Shown here one piece after another: positions 1-9,400 of a stretch of 32,817 nt of DNA. The notes beneath the pieces are model-generated. The model was not told the DNA's origin. It saw only the letters and a program-made list of their open reading frames with translations, and did not search any database. Numbering within the stretch: position 1 is the stretch's first letter; every line of letters begins with the position of its first letter. A program made the position numbers and the translations under genes. The stretch comes from Verrucomicrobiota bacterium. GTDB lineage: Bacteria > Verrucomicrobiota > Verrucomicrobiia > Limisphaerales > JAJOIW01. The stretch spans positions 1 to 32,817 of the forward strand of contig JAJOIW010000078.1 of assembly GCA_021209225.1 (NCBI GenBank), written 5' to 3'.

Positions 1-2
1 CA

Positions 3-404
3 GACAACTTCAATATGGACCGGGCCAAAGCCAATGCCGAGGATGCCATCAATGCTTTCCCGGATCTGAAATGTATGGTGGGTTTGTTTGCCTACAATAT
101 CCCCAATTGCCTGCAGGCGGTCAGGCAGGCTGGAATGACGGGCAAAATAGCCTTGGTGAGCTTCGATGAAAATAACATGACCCTTGAGGGCATTAAAAAT
201 GGCGAAGTGCATGGCACCATCAGCCAGCAGCCATTTGAATATGGATACCATAGCATCCGCATTCTGGCAGCTCTCAAACGCGGCGATCAATCCGCCATGC
301 CAGAGAACAATTACCTCGAAGTGCCCATCCTGGAAATCCGCAAGGACAATGTCGTGGCCTTTGCAGAAAAAGTCGCTGAGCTCAGCAAACCTGTCAGTCG
401 ATAG
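3..404 (+). CDS. Sugar ABC transporter substrate-binding protein, C-terminal part (5' end outside window)
   Basis: This is the C-terminal part of a periplasmic sugar-binding protein of the ribose/xylose type (Peripla_BP_4 family), which captures a sugar and delivers it to the membrane importer. The reading frame is open from base 3, so the gene starts before the window. The visible stretch reads like the second lobe: DLKCMVGLFAYN, then VSFDENNMTLEGIKNGEVHGT and a QQPFEYGY segment, all usual in this family's ligand-cleft and hinge region. It is followed after 62 bases by an ATPase gene and then a permease, the standard order binding protein, ATPase, permease. The sugar cannot be told from this fragment. 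Family assignment is firm; substrate is unknown. Confidence 0.85.
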   Translation, partial: DNFNMDRAKANAEDAINAFPDLKCMVGLFAYNIPNCLQAVRQAGMTGKIALVSFDENNMTLEGIKNGEVHGTISQQPFEYGYHSIRILAALKRGDQSAMPENNYLEVPILEIRKDNVVAFAEKVAELSKPVSR

Positions 405-466
405 GAAAGTCGCACGATCCCAATTCATGTCTCCATTATTCCAATGCACACGGTGACGCTTCGCGG

Positions 467-1396
467 ATGAAAAAGATTCTCAGTATTCGCGGAGTGACCC
501 GATCCTTTCCTGGGGTCAAGGCATTAAAGGGTGTCTCCTTTGATTTACATCAGGGTGAGTTACTGGCGGTGATTGGTGAGAACGGGGCAGGGAAGTCGAC
601 CCTGATGAAGATTCTGGCGGGTGTTCAGTCCCACGATGAGGGAGAAATCCTCATCCACGACCAGGTCGTCGACCTGTCATCTGTGCATAAAGCATCGGAA
701 ATGGGCATTTCCTTAATCCATCAGGAACTGAACCTGCCATCCAACCTGACTGTGGCCGCGAGTATCTTTCTCGGCCGCGAGCCGAATCGACACGGATTTT
801 ACGATAGTGCAAAGATTCGTGCGGATTCCTTGAAGGCACTTGAGATGGTTGGTTTGGACTGTTCTCCGGACTGCCTGGTGGGAGATCTTCCCATTGGAAA
901 AAAGCAACTGGTGGAAATAGCCCGGGCATTGCTGGCACAGGCACGCATTCTCATATTCGATGAACCGACCTCCAGTTTATCGACCCGGGAGACTCACCGG
1001 CTCTATGAAGTGATCGACCAGATTGAAGCTCAGGGAGTCAGCATGATTTACATATCGCACCGGCTCAGTGAAGTGCAGAGATTAGCGGATCGCGTTGTCG
1101 TTCTCCGCGATGGTGAAGTCGCCGGCACACTGGAGAAAGAAGGCATTGACCACGGATCGATGGTTCGCTTGATGGTCGGGCGGGACATTTCACAATTTTA
1201 TCTGAGGCAGTCGCACGAGGCCGGAGAATCCATGCTGGAGCTTATTGATTTCCGTTCGCATGCCCATCCGGACAAGGGGATTCATTTAAAGGTTCGGAAA
1301 GGCGAACTGGTGGGAATCGCTGGATTGGTTGGGGCGGGCCGCACTGAATTGCTGGAATCCATATTCGGCGTTCATCCATCCCCGGGGAACCCTTAA
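467..1396 (+). CDS. Sugar ABC transporter ATP-binding protein, N-terminal part (frameshifted gene)
   Basis: This is the first nucleotide-binding domain and the start of the second of an RbsA/MglA-type double ATPase (usual length about 500 residues). It powers sugar import through the permease at 1987. Walker A is GENGAGKST at residues 37-45. A signature-like LPIGKKQ and Walker B ILIFDEPTSSLS follow near residues 145-170, then the H-loop region YISHRLSEV. The second domain begins with the degenerate P-loop GLVGAGRTELLE, as is normal in this family. The frame then stops at 1396 just after a CCCCGGGG run at 1380-1387. Removing one base there joins it smoothly to the downstream frame (…FGVHPSPGTLKIADG…). 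Either a sequencing error or a recent inactivating mutation is possible. Confidence 0.88.
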   Translation: MKKILSIRGVTRSFPGVKALKGVSFDLHQGELLAVIGENGAGKSTLMKILAGVQSHDEGEILIHDQVVDLSSVHKASEMGISLIHQELNLPSNLTVAASIFLGREPNRHGFYDSAKIRADSLKALEMVGLDCSPDCLVGDLPIGKKQLVEIARALLAQARILIFDEPTSSLSTRETHRLYEVIDQIEAQGVSMIYISHRLSEVQRLADRVVVLRDGEVAGTLEKEGIDHGSMVRLMVGRDISQFYLRQSHEAGESMLELIDFRSHAHPDKGIHLKVRKGELVGIAGLVGAGRTELLESIFGVHPSPGNP

Positions 1397-1973
1397 AATA
1401 GCCGACGGCATCACCACGATCCACAGCCCGAGGCAAGCCATTGATCAGGGGATTGCTCTCGTGCCTGAGGATCGGAAACTTCACGGACTTGTGCTGGAGA
1501 TGGGGGTCAGAGAGAACACGACACTTCCTTACCTCTCGTCCCAGTCGGCGCGTGGCTTCATCAATTTTCCCGACGAACGTGAGAAGACTGGCCAGATGAT
1601 TGAGAATCTGAAGACAAGAACCTCCAGTCCCGATCAGGTGGTCCAGTATCTCAGTGGCGGGAATCAGCAGAAAGTGGTCATCGGCAAGTGGCTTCTCACC
1701 CAGCCACGCGTGCTTCTGATGGATGAACCAACCCGCGGGATCGACATCGGTGCCAAACAGGAAGTCTATCGCCTCATGCATGATCTCGCCGCTCAGGGAT
1801 TGGCTATTCTTTTCGTCTCCAGTGAAATGGAGGAAATTATCGGTATGGCGGATAGGATCCTCGTCATGCACGAGGGCTCCATCACTGGAGAACTTATCCG
1901 GGAACAGTTCAGCGAAGAAATAATCATGACTCTGGCGACAGGAACACATCCCTCCAGCCAGCATCCAAACTAA
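1386..1973 (+). CDS. Sugar ABC transporter ATP-binding protein, C-terminal part (frameshifted gene)
   Basis: This is the remainder of the second nucleotide-binding domain of the RbsA-like ATPase that starts at 467. It lies one frame away after the homopolymer at 1380-1387. The stretch IALVPEDRKLHGL is the classic linker of the second domain in this family. The ABC signature LSGGNQQKVVIGKWL and Walker B VLLMDEPTRGIDIGAKQEVY follow, and the H-loop neighbourhood reads ILFVSSEMEEI. An open frame reaches back to an ATG at 1329, but residues before about 1386 duplicate coding sequence of the upstream frame and are not family-like, so I start the real content at the frameshift. The permease starts 13 bases after the stop. 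Confidence 0.85.
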   Translation, partial: GTLKIADGITTIHSPRQAIDQGIALVPEDRKLHGLVLEMGVRENTTLPYLSSQSARGFINFPDEREKTGQMIENLKTRTSSPDQVVQYLSGGNQQKVVIGKWLLTQPRVLLMDEPTRGIDIGAKQEVYRLMHDLAAQGLAILFVSSEMEEIIGMADRILVMHEGSITGELIREQFSEEIIMTLATGTHPSSQHPN

Positions 1974-1986
1974 GCCCATTCATCTC

Positions 1987-2973
1987 ATGAAAAAAAACCT
2001 GGGAATTTTTCAATTGCTCGTCGGAATCATAGTGCTGACTGCGCTGCTGCAACCCGCATTTCTCAAGCCTGCCAACATCCAGAATGTCATGCGCTGGACT
2101 GCTTTGTTCGGGCTCATTGGGATCGGAGTGTCCTTTGTGATCATCACGGGTGGAATCGACTTGTCCATTGGCTCACTCATGGCGATGGCTGCCTCCATGT
2201 CAGTCATATTCCTCACGGAATGGAACTGGCCGCCTGTTGTGGCATTTTCGGTGGTGATGCTGATGTCTGTGCTGGTGGGGTTGATTCACGGTGGTTTGAT
2301 CACCAAACTCAAGCTGCAGCCCTTTGTTGTGACTTTGTGCGGCATGATGCTTTACCGGGGAATTGCCCGTGTCATCACCCGCGATGATCAAAAGGATTTT
2401 GGCGGAGAACAGGAATTCGCCGCCCTGAAATTTTTGGCTGGCGGGAAAATCCCCTCCGATTCTGTTTATGCAATTCCCTTTCCCGTGGTCATGCTTGTGG
2501 TGGTTGGCATCATCGCCCATGTCTTCCTCAACCGCACAATCTATGGCCGATACCTTTTCGCCTTGGGAAATAATGAAAATGCAGCCCGCTACAGTGGAAT
2601 CAATACAGACGCCATGAAAGCCACTGCCTACATCATCTGCTCAACTCTGGCTGGCTTCACCGGAATTCTCTTTGCCTTGGATATCAATTCTGTCGCTCCC
2701 AATACTTTTGGAAACTGGTATGAACTCTATGCCATCGCCGCTGCGGTCCTGGGCGGATGCAGCCTGCGTGGCGGGGAAGGATCCATCGTCGGTGTCATTC
2801 TCGGCACCGCCATCATGCGTGTGCTTTACAATTCAATCAACATTCTCCAAATCCCAACCCGTTTCGAATTTATTATGATCGGGGGTATTATCCTTTTCGG
2901 TGCTGTGGCCGATGAGTTAGCTAAATCCATGAAAGCCCGGAAAAATGCCAGAAAAAGTGCTCAGAATCCTTAA
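1987..2973 (+). CDS. Sugar ABC transporter permease (RbsC-like)
   Basis: This inner-membrane permease belongs to the branched BPD_transp_2 family (RbsC/XylH/AraH type). It forms the channel of the sugar importer with the ATPase encoded just upstream. It has 328 residues, the family's usual size, and is almost entirely hydrophobic segments. Conserved family signatures are visible: FVIITGGIDLSIGSLMAM near residues 50-70, the RYLFALGNNENAARYSGI cytoplasmic loop, and AAAVLGGCSLRGGEGSIVG in the later part. The tail is basic (KSMKARKNARKSAQ), fitting a cytoplasmic C-terminus. No clear Shine-Dalgarno precedes the ATG. With the binding protein and ATPase it forms one operon; the transported sugar is not evident. 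Confidence 0.93.
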   Translation: MKKNLGIFQLLVGIIVLTALLQPAFLKPANIQNVMRWTALFGLIGIGVSFVIITGGIDLSIGSLMAMAASMSVIFLTEWNWPPVVAFSVVMLMSVLVGLIHGGLITKLKLQPFVVTLCGMMLYRGIARVITRDDQKDFGGEQEFAALKFLAGGKIPSDSVYAIPFPVVMLVVVGIIAHVFLNRTIYGRYLFALGNNENAARYSGINTDAMKATAYIICSTLAGFTGILFALDINSVAPNTFGNWYELYAIAAAVLGGCSLRGGEGSIVGVILGTAIMRVLYNSINILQIPTRFEFIMIGGIILFGAVADELAKSMKARKNARKSAQNP

Positions 2974-3140
2974 TTGCCCCACTAATTTGAAGCATGACTC
3001 AGATTTTTTTTGGTATTCGTGAAATATTTGACGCTCAATCGGGGTATATTGCGTGGGCGGCAAGAAAATGCTGGCCAATAAATCATTGCCAATGGTTCGG
3101 GCTGGATGATTTACTGGCCCACCGTTCTCCGGTTTTCCGG

Positions 3141-3148
3141 GGAGGAGG
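3141..3148 (+). promoter_or_regulatory. Ribosome binding site deciding the GTG start of the acylphosphatase gene
   Basis: A purine-rich GGAGGAGG lies 6 bases before the GTG at 3155. It is one of the few strong Shine-Dalgarno sequences in the window and supports the GTG rather than the later in-frame ATG. A short imperfect inverted repeat (CTCCGG tttt CCGGGG) overlaps its 5' side and could pair weakly with it. Confidence 0.65.
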
Positions 3149-3154
3149 GATGCA

Positions 3155-3436
3155 GTGACCGAATGTTACCTGATGCAGGTTCACTTCAGTGGACATGTCC
3201 AAGGTGTGGGTTTCCGCTATCGGGTTCATTCATTAGCCACTGGATATTTTGTGGCCGGCTCGGTGCGGAACCTGGCTGATGGTAGGGTGGAGCTCATCGC
3301 GGAGGGTCTGCGCCCGGAACTGGAAAGCTTTCTGGAAGCCATCACCCGTTCTGAACTCGCCGGGCACATCAGGAATATGGACGTCAGTTGGTCACCTGGA
3401 TCAGGGCTGTATAAAGGATTCGAAATTATTAGATAA
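3155..3436 (+). CDS. acyP: Acylphosphatase
   Basis: This small cytoplasmic enzyme (93 residues, the normal size) hydrolyses acyl phosphates such as acetyl phosphate or carbamoyl phosphate. The family signature GHVQGVGFRYRV is at residues 13-24, and Arg21 corresponds to the catalytic arginine. VRNLADGRVEL at residues 37-47 supplies the catalytic asparagine (Asn39) and the conserved DG.VE turn. The protein ends with YKGFEIIR, matching the usual C-terminal strand. The start is a GTG with a strong Shine-Dalgarno; a later ATG (codon 7) would leave the signature intact but lacks such a site. The gene is followed after 31 bases by a phosphoesterase gene on the same strand and may be co-transcribed with it. 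Confidence 0.93.
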   Translation: MTECYLMQVHFSGHVQGVGFRYRVHSLATGYFVAGSVRNLADGRVELIAEGLRPELESFLEAITRSELAGHIRNMDVSWSPGSGLYKGFEIIR

Positions 3437-3467
3437 AGAAGAAGCCTGTTGAATAGGCACGACATAA

Positions 3468-4196
3468 ATGAAATTTGCGATCATAGCTGACATACACGCG
3501 AACCTTGAGGCATTGGAAGCCGTTTTGAGTGACGCGAAAGAGCAGGGGTGTACGCACTACGCTTGCCTTGGTGATGTAGTGGGTTACGGTGCCAATCCCA
3601 AGCAGTGCCTGGATATAGTCAGAGATATGGGAATGCCAGTGGTGAAAGGCAACCATGATGAGTATTGTTCCACTGATGTGGAAACGGAAGGGGTGAATGC
3701 TTATGCCTCTGCGGCTGTTGACTGGACCCGAACACAATTGCCCGACGAGGATCGCCAATGGCTCAGGGATCTGAAATATTTCCGGCTCGTGACGACTTTC
3801 TCCATTGTGCATGCTTCTCTGGATGAGCCAAAAAGCTGGCCCTACGTTTTCAATAAGCTGGATGCCTCGTCGAGTTTTTTATACCAGAACACCAGCGTCT
3901 GTTTTTTTGGCCACACCCATGTGCCGGTCGCCTTTGTCCGCGATGCGGGAGGAACCATTCGCGGAGGCAAATATCAGAAAGTCTCCATTGAACCCGGAAA
4001 AAAATACTTCATCAACATTGGGAGTGTCGGTCAGCCCCGCGATGGCGACCCACGGGCAGCCTACGGATTGTTTGACATGGATCATAAGACCGTTGAACTC
4101 CGCCGCCTGGAGTACCCTATAGAAGTGGCACAAAAGAAGATCCGAGATGCTGGACTTCCTCCCCGGTTGGCGGATCGTTTGGCACTTGGCCACTGA
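3468..4196 (+). CDS. Calcineurin-like metallophosphoesterase family protein
   Basis: This is a di-metal phosphoesterase of the YfcE/MJ0936-like group. All metal-binding motifs are present: D-x-H in IADIHAN (Asp8, His10), GDVVGYG (Asp36), GNHDE (residues 61-65) and GHTH (residues 148-151). The 242-residue length fits a stand-alone catalytic domain. These enzymes hydrolyse phosphodiesters or phosphomonoesters; the true substrate cannot be read from sequence. There is no signal peptide, so it should act in the cytoplasm. It sits 31 bases after the acylphosphatase gene. A T-rich tract follows the stop (4204-4213), but I see no convincing hairpin before it. Confidence 0.9.
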   Translation: MKFAIIADIHANLEALEAVLSDAKEQGCTHYACLGDVVGYGANPKQCLDIVRDMGMPVVKGNHDEYCSTDVETEGVNAYASAAVDWTRTQLPDEDRQWLRDLKYFRLVTTFSIVHASLDEPKSWPYVFNKLDASSSFLYQNTSVCFFGHTHVPVAFVRDAGGTIRGGKYQKVSIEPGKKYFINIGSVGQPRDGDPRAAYGLFDMDHKTVELRRLEYPIEVAQKKIRDAGLPPRLADRLALGH

Positions 4197-4632
4197 TATC
4201 CGGTCCTTTTTTTTAGTCTGCCTGGTCTCACTGAGTCTACCCCGAGCATAGCTTCAGGCAATGGAGCGTGCTCCGTTTCCTGTTGGCGTGCTCACCGCCG
4301 ACCATTTTTCCTGGATATACTGACAACTCAGAATCCATAACAGGAAAGAGAATTTTTTCCAGTGTGGTCCATTCACACGCTCTGCCGTATTGGCCATTTG
4401 TCATATGGTGGTTCGCATCAGAAGTTCTTGAGCCTCAATATATTCCGATACCTCCGCTTTCCTCCATACTCATCCCTGCTTCACTCTCATCCTCAATCTG
4501 AGGGATTCCCGCAGAATAGGTTCCATTTTTCCCACCTCAACGGAATGGGTCATGATCCGATTATGCCTGAGTCTGTGGATTTTCTGGACTTGCTTGTGTG
4601 TTGTCCGGTCGTGGTCTGCAGACATAAAGACC
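4197..4632 (+). other. Non-coding stretch before the MbnP-like gene
   Basis: No convincing gene, RNA or repeat is visible here. Open frames crossing it (for example from 4268 and 4362) have no family-like content and run into the real gene in another frame. The in-frame extension of the MbnP-like gene back to an ATG at 4552 is hydrophobic at first, then charged. A cleaner signal peptide starts at 4633, so I treat 4552-4632 as probably untranslated. Confidence 0.4.
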
Positions 4633-5558
4633 ATGTTGATTCGGAATCAGAAAGAATTCTGGAAACCAGGTGCCTGGCCATTGTTGAATGGTTTGATTTT
4701 ATGCTGCCTGATTCTTTCTGGCATTCGTGTATCCGCGGGGGGACTCACTCTCAATTTTTCAAGCGCCTCCACCTCTTCCAAAGCGCAGCGCATTGAGGAT
4801 AGCACTCTCCAGTGGACGAGGATGGATTTTTTAATCAGCTCGTTGTCACTGCAGGATGAGCAGGGAGAATGGTATGCCTGCCCGGATTGGTATGCTTTCA
4901 TTTCTCTGACAGAGAATCGCTTGCAGGCGGGTATTCCCACGCTTCCGGATGGGCGGTTCGTGGCTCTCAGGTTTGCCATTGGAGTGGATCCAACTGCCAA
5001 TGCCACAGATCCCAGTGAATTCCCTCCACATCATGCCCTCAATCCGGCAGTCAACCGCATGCATTGGGGATGGCAGGGAGGATTCATCTTTGCCGCACTG
5101 GAGGGACGGCTCACGCATCACTCCATTGAGGGCAATCCAACAGCCAGTTTTTCCTACCATCTGGCCAGAGATGGCAATGAGGTTTGGATAACCTCTCAAT
5201 TCCCTCAACCTATCTCAGGGAAGGATCACTCCATTGCCCACATAGATATTGCACCTGGGAATCTCTTCTTCGGAAAGGAACACATGAATCCATTCCTGGG
5301 TCAGAATGCCTCCCATTCCAGAGATGGGGATCCTCTGGTGCCTGTCATTCAAAAAAAATTACAGCAGGCTTTTACGATCACTCAGGTGCAGACGGATATT
5401 CCAGGCAATAACAGCTCCAGGCAGAAGCCTCAGAACTCCTATGCCTCGGAAAGCGCCAGTCCCATCTATTTCGAGAAACCAGATCACTTTCCCAAAATTC
5501 AATTGCCCGCTGACAACCCGCTGACAAACCAGGGGATCGAGCTGGGAAGGCGGCTTTT
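4633..5558 (+). CDS. MbnP-like copper-binding domain protein, N-terminal part of a frameshifted fusion with a di-heme peroxidase
   Basis: After a signal peptide (hydrophobic LLNGLILCCLILSG, then VSAGG) the protein begins LTLNFSS and carries the hallmarks of the MbnP family (PF20243/TIGR04052 type). These are VALRFAIGVDPTAN, then HALNPAVNRMHWGWQGGFIF around 5038-5085, then IDIAPGNLFFG. MbnP proteins are periplasmic or secreted copper binders. In characterised relatives one tryptophan is oxidised to kynurenine by a di-heme partner and sits at the copper site; the WGW here is a candidate. No stop separates this domain from the next one: a linker (about 5390-5490) leads into PADNPLTNQGIELGRRLL, the usual start of a di-heme peroxidase. 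At a TTTT run (5555-5558) the frame is lost, and adding one T restores it. The raw frame runs on to 5826 without family-like content. The cysteine pair common near the MbnP N-terminus is not seen. Confidence 0.75.
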
Positions 5559-6467
5559 ATGGACAAGCGATTGTCCAGAAACCAGACCCAATCGTGTCTG
5601 GATTGCCATGATCCGAAAGCGGCCTTTGCTGATCCGCGGCATCGGTATTCTCCCGGAGCAGATGGGGCCCCGGGCCACAGGAACGCCATGCCATTATTCA
5701 ATCTCGCATGGGCCGGAAGCTATTTCTGGGATGGACGCGCTCCCTCCCTGCGCGAACAGTCACTCATGCCAATTCAGGATCCTCTCGAAATGCATGAATC
5801 ACTTGAAAATGTTGTCATCAAGCTGACACAGGACGCGGAATACACCCGGATGTTTGCTCAATCATTCAGGGATGGAGCCATTTCCCCACTGAATATCAGC
5901 CTGGCACTCGAACAATTCCTCCTCACTCTCATCTCCTCAAACTCCCGTTTCGATAAAGCCCTCCGGGGCGAACTCACCTTATCGGCCGTTGAAAAAAGAG
6001 GACTTGAACTTTTCGTCACCGAATACGATCCATCCCGCAAACTATATGGAGCGGATTGCTTCCATTGTCATGGTGGCCCCCTGTTCTCTGATTACCGATT
6101 CACCAATAATGGCCTCGAGGAATCTTATAAGGATGTGGGATATATGAAAGTGACCCATAATCCGGCACACAGCGGATTCTTCAAAACCCCGTCATTGAGA
6201 AATATTGAAGTCACCGCTCCATATATGCATGATGGCCGCTTCGCCACACTCGAGGAAGTTGTTGAACACTATAATTCAGGGATTCATCAAAACCCGAATC
6301 TCGACCCGAATATAGCCAAGCACCCGATCCAGGGACTCAACTTGTCGCAGGATGATAAACAAGCATTGGTGCATTTCCTTAAGTGCCTGACCGATATAGA
6401 AAGCCTTGAATCCTCAATCTCAAGAACCGGCCGCGAATCAGAATTTACTCAATCAAAAAGTTTTTAA
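5559..6467 (+). CDS. Di-heme cytochrome c peroxidase / MauG-like domain (C-terminal part of the frameshifted fusion)
   Basis: This is a di-heme peroxidase of the CCP/MauG/MbnH superfamily. Two heme-binding motifs are present, CLDCH (5595-5609) and CFHCH (6057-6071). Between and around them are family landmarks: RNAMPLFNLAW, SYFWDGRAPSLREQSLMPIQDPLEM, and near the end FKTPSLRNIEVTAPYMHDGRFATLEEVVEHYNSG. Such enzymes reduce H2O2 or use it to oxidise a partner protein; in MbnP systems the di-heme partner oxidises a tryptophan of MbnP. The ATG at 5559 is probably not a true start, because the sequence before it in the other frame (ELGRRLL) is the natural N-terminus of this domain and no Shine-Dalgarno is present. 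If translated alone it would lack a signal peptide. The next gene starts 12 bases after its stop. Confidence 0.88.
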   Translation: MDKRLSRNQTQSCLDCHDPKAAFADPRHRYSPGADGAPGHRNAMPLFNLAWAGSYFWDGRAPSLREQSLMPIQDPLEMHESLENVVIKLTQDAEYTRMFAQSFRDGAISPLNISLALEQFLLTLISSNSRFDKALRGELTLSAVEKRGLELFVTEYDPSRKLYGADCFHCHGGPLFSDYRFTNNGLEESYKDVGYMKVTHNPAHSGFFKTPSLRNIEVTAPYMHDGRFATLEEVVEHYNSGIHQNPNLDPNIAKHPIQGLNLSQDDKQALVHFLKCLTDIESLESSISRTGRESEFTQSKSF

Positions 6468-6478
6468 GTTTATTATCC

Positions 6479-9400
6479 ATGAGATGTGAAATGAAAAATA
6501 CAGAGAAATGGGCTGGGTTACTCACCAGATTCATCCTTTTTGGTGCCATTGGGATCAATGGGTTGCTGTCCACCTATGGTGGAGATGATGATCACCAGGA
6601 GAGTGATCAATACTGGGCCGAATTGGCGAAGCTTCTTCCTGCCTATGAGGTCCAGCCTCAGCAATTGAGGGTGGCAGCTCCAAATGAGCGATACCTGATG
6701 GGGAACTGGTCTTCAAAAATTTCCTGGCCTCATGTGGCTGTCTCCGCCGCGAATCTGCCGGATGGCCGCATATTGACCTTTGCGTCCAATGAGCGGACCA
6801 GCTTCCCTGGAGGCAGGCCGGAATTCACCTACGCGTCGATCTGGGACCCTGCAACAAATCAGTTTAAAGACGTGAACCATGGCTCCCATGACTTGTTTTG
6901 TGGTCACCTGGTGATGCTGGAAAATGGGAGGGTCTTTGTCAATGGAGGCCGGAATACAGTGCCACTGACCAGTGAGTTCGACTCCCGGACAGACAGTTGG
7001 CTGAAGCTGCAGAATATGACTGTTGGCCGTTGGTATCCAACGACCACATATCTGCCTAATGGAGAAGTCTTCACAGCCAGTGGCAACGGTGGGCCCAACA
7101 ACGCCGAACGATGGAGCCGCTCACAGGGATGGACCCGACTGACGGGAATCCAGTGGGGGACGATTGCTGGAGCAGCAGGGTTTGAGTCCAACTGGTGGCC
7201 CTACAATTTCCTTGCCCCAAACGGGAGGATATTTCACGCAGGCCCAACCGATGCGATGCACTGGGTGGATCCTACCGGGGCTGGAAGTCTTCAGCCAGCC
7301 GGCATCACGGTTCCCGGAAGCAAGTATCCCAAGCATGCTTCGGTCGCCATGTTCACAGAAGGCCAGCTGATTGTGGCTGGTGGTGCGGCAAACACTGGCG
7401 GTGGCTCAACTGCCGAAACCTATATCGTGGACATGAATTCCGATGCCGCCAGCGTGAACTCAGCCAGATCCATGGCTTTCCCCAGAAGATTCTCCAATCC
7501 GGTGATGTTGCCCACGGGTGAGTTTTTAGTGATTGGAGGAAATACATCCGGCACGAAATTCAGTGACTCAGGAACTGTGCTCACACCCGAGCTTTGGAAT
7601 CCTGACACTGGGGAGTGGAGACAGATGTCTGATATGACTGTTCCAAGAAATTATCACTCCATCGCTTTGCTCCTGGCGGATGGTCGAGTTCTCGCCGCTG
7701 GTGGTGGACTCTGCGGATGTTCAGCCGACCACCCGGATGCGGAAATCTTCACCCCACATTATCTATATAATCCGGATGGATCCCTCGCCACTCGCCCGGT
7801 ATTGACATCGGCTCCACAAAATATCGGGCATGGTTCACCATTTGAGGTTCGGGGAACACCGGGATTGAAGTCCTTCAGTCTGGTCAAGATGATGGCCACA
7901 ACACATGCACTCAGTACTGACATTCGATATTTGCCTGTCAATTTCGCTGAATCGTCTCCTGGCGTCTATCAATTGACCCCACATATAAACAGAAATGTTT
8001 TAACACCCGGATACTGGATGCTGCATGGATTGGATGCCAAATCAGTTCCTTCTGTAGCTTCCGTGGTATTGGTCACTGGAGCAAATAACGCCTCACCGGA
8101 AATAACCAGTCCTGGAAACCAGGTATACCGGTTGGGGCAGGTGATTGATCTCGCTATCCTCGCCCGCGACCCAGAAGGCACCCGACTGAATTTCTCCGCC
8201 ACCGGACTGCCGGATGGATTGAGAATTGATCCATTGGGCGGTCACATCACAGGCACTGTGATATCTGCAGGGATTTTTGAGTCCACAATATCTGTCACCG
8301 ATACCGATGGGGGAACTTCCAACCTCAGAATCTCCTGGGTGATCTCGAGCGGGATCATCTGCGATGTGGTCACAAACATTGCCCCTTCAGGAAGCGCCGT
8401 CCAGTCATCAGAATATGCCGTTGCCCCGTTTCCTGCCTCCAATGCTATCGATGGAAATATATCCAATTTCTCACATACAGCCGATGGTCAGACACCATCC
8501 TGGTGGAGACTGGATTTTGCCAGCGAAAAATCCATGCAGTTGGTCAAAATATACAATCGTACTGACTGCTGTGGTCAACGATTCAGTGACCTCACGGTTG
8601 AAGTTCTCGGATCATCGGGCAATGTGGTATGGCAGTCCCCCGTGTTGAATCCAAACAATGAACTGAATTCTCCCTCTGTCCTTTCAGTGGATTTGGTGGC
8701 AGCCACAGGTGGAGCCCTGAGTGGAAAAGCCATTCGCATCAGCCGAACTCAAAGCAAGGTCATTTCAGGCCTGAATGATGCCACACTCCTGTCATTGGCT
8801 GAGGTTGAAGTTTTCGGATGTGAACAGATAACTGGCAACCGGGCACCCATTTTCGCCAACCCAGGCACACAAACCAACCGCTCAAATGAAAATATCCGAT
8901 TGGCACTCAATGTGAGTGATCCGGATGGGGATTCCATTTCATTCTCGGCCACCGGTCTTCCTCAAGGATTGACAATCAATCCATCCACCGGCCAGATTTC
9001 CGGAATACTGCAGCAATCCGGCAGTTATTCGGTCACAGTGACAGCGGATGATGGACGGAATGGGGTGACATCCATCACCTTTCTGTGGATCATTTCAACT
9101 CCAGGGGGAACCGTTTATAACTTTGCCGACTTCACCGACTCATCCGCCTGGCAGCTCAACGGCAATGCCACTTCAGGATCAGGTGTCCTCACCCTCACTC
9201 AGAATATCAACAATCAGGTCGGATCAGCATTCATTAAAACTCCCATTGATTTGACGAGTAATCCGGATTTCCTCTCCCATTTCAGATTCAGGATTCATGG
9301 GACCGCAGATGGGGCTGATGGCATGGCATTTATTCTTCAGGGGGTTGGACCGACAGCTCTCGGAACCGGCGGCGGGGGACTTGGACTCCAGGGCCTCACT

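Noticed and set aside
1380-1395. Programmed ribosomal frameshifting in the ABC ATPase
   Set aside because: There is no slippery heptamer with a downstream structure, the family does not use it, and the same kind of one-base break occurs in two unrelated genes here.
1242-1979. A 245-residue open frame on the - strand opposite the ABC ATPase
   Set aside because: It lies entirely over the conserved second ATPase domain and has no family-like features.
3029-3052. A possible promoter (TTGACG … TATATT) before the acylphosphatase gene
   Set aside because: The spacing between the hexamers is about 11 bases, too short for a normal sigma-70 promoter.
4362-4796. A 144-residue + frame overlapping the start of the MbnP-like gene
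   Set aside because: It overlaps the signal peptide region of the MbnP-like gene in another frame and has no family content.
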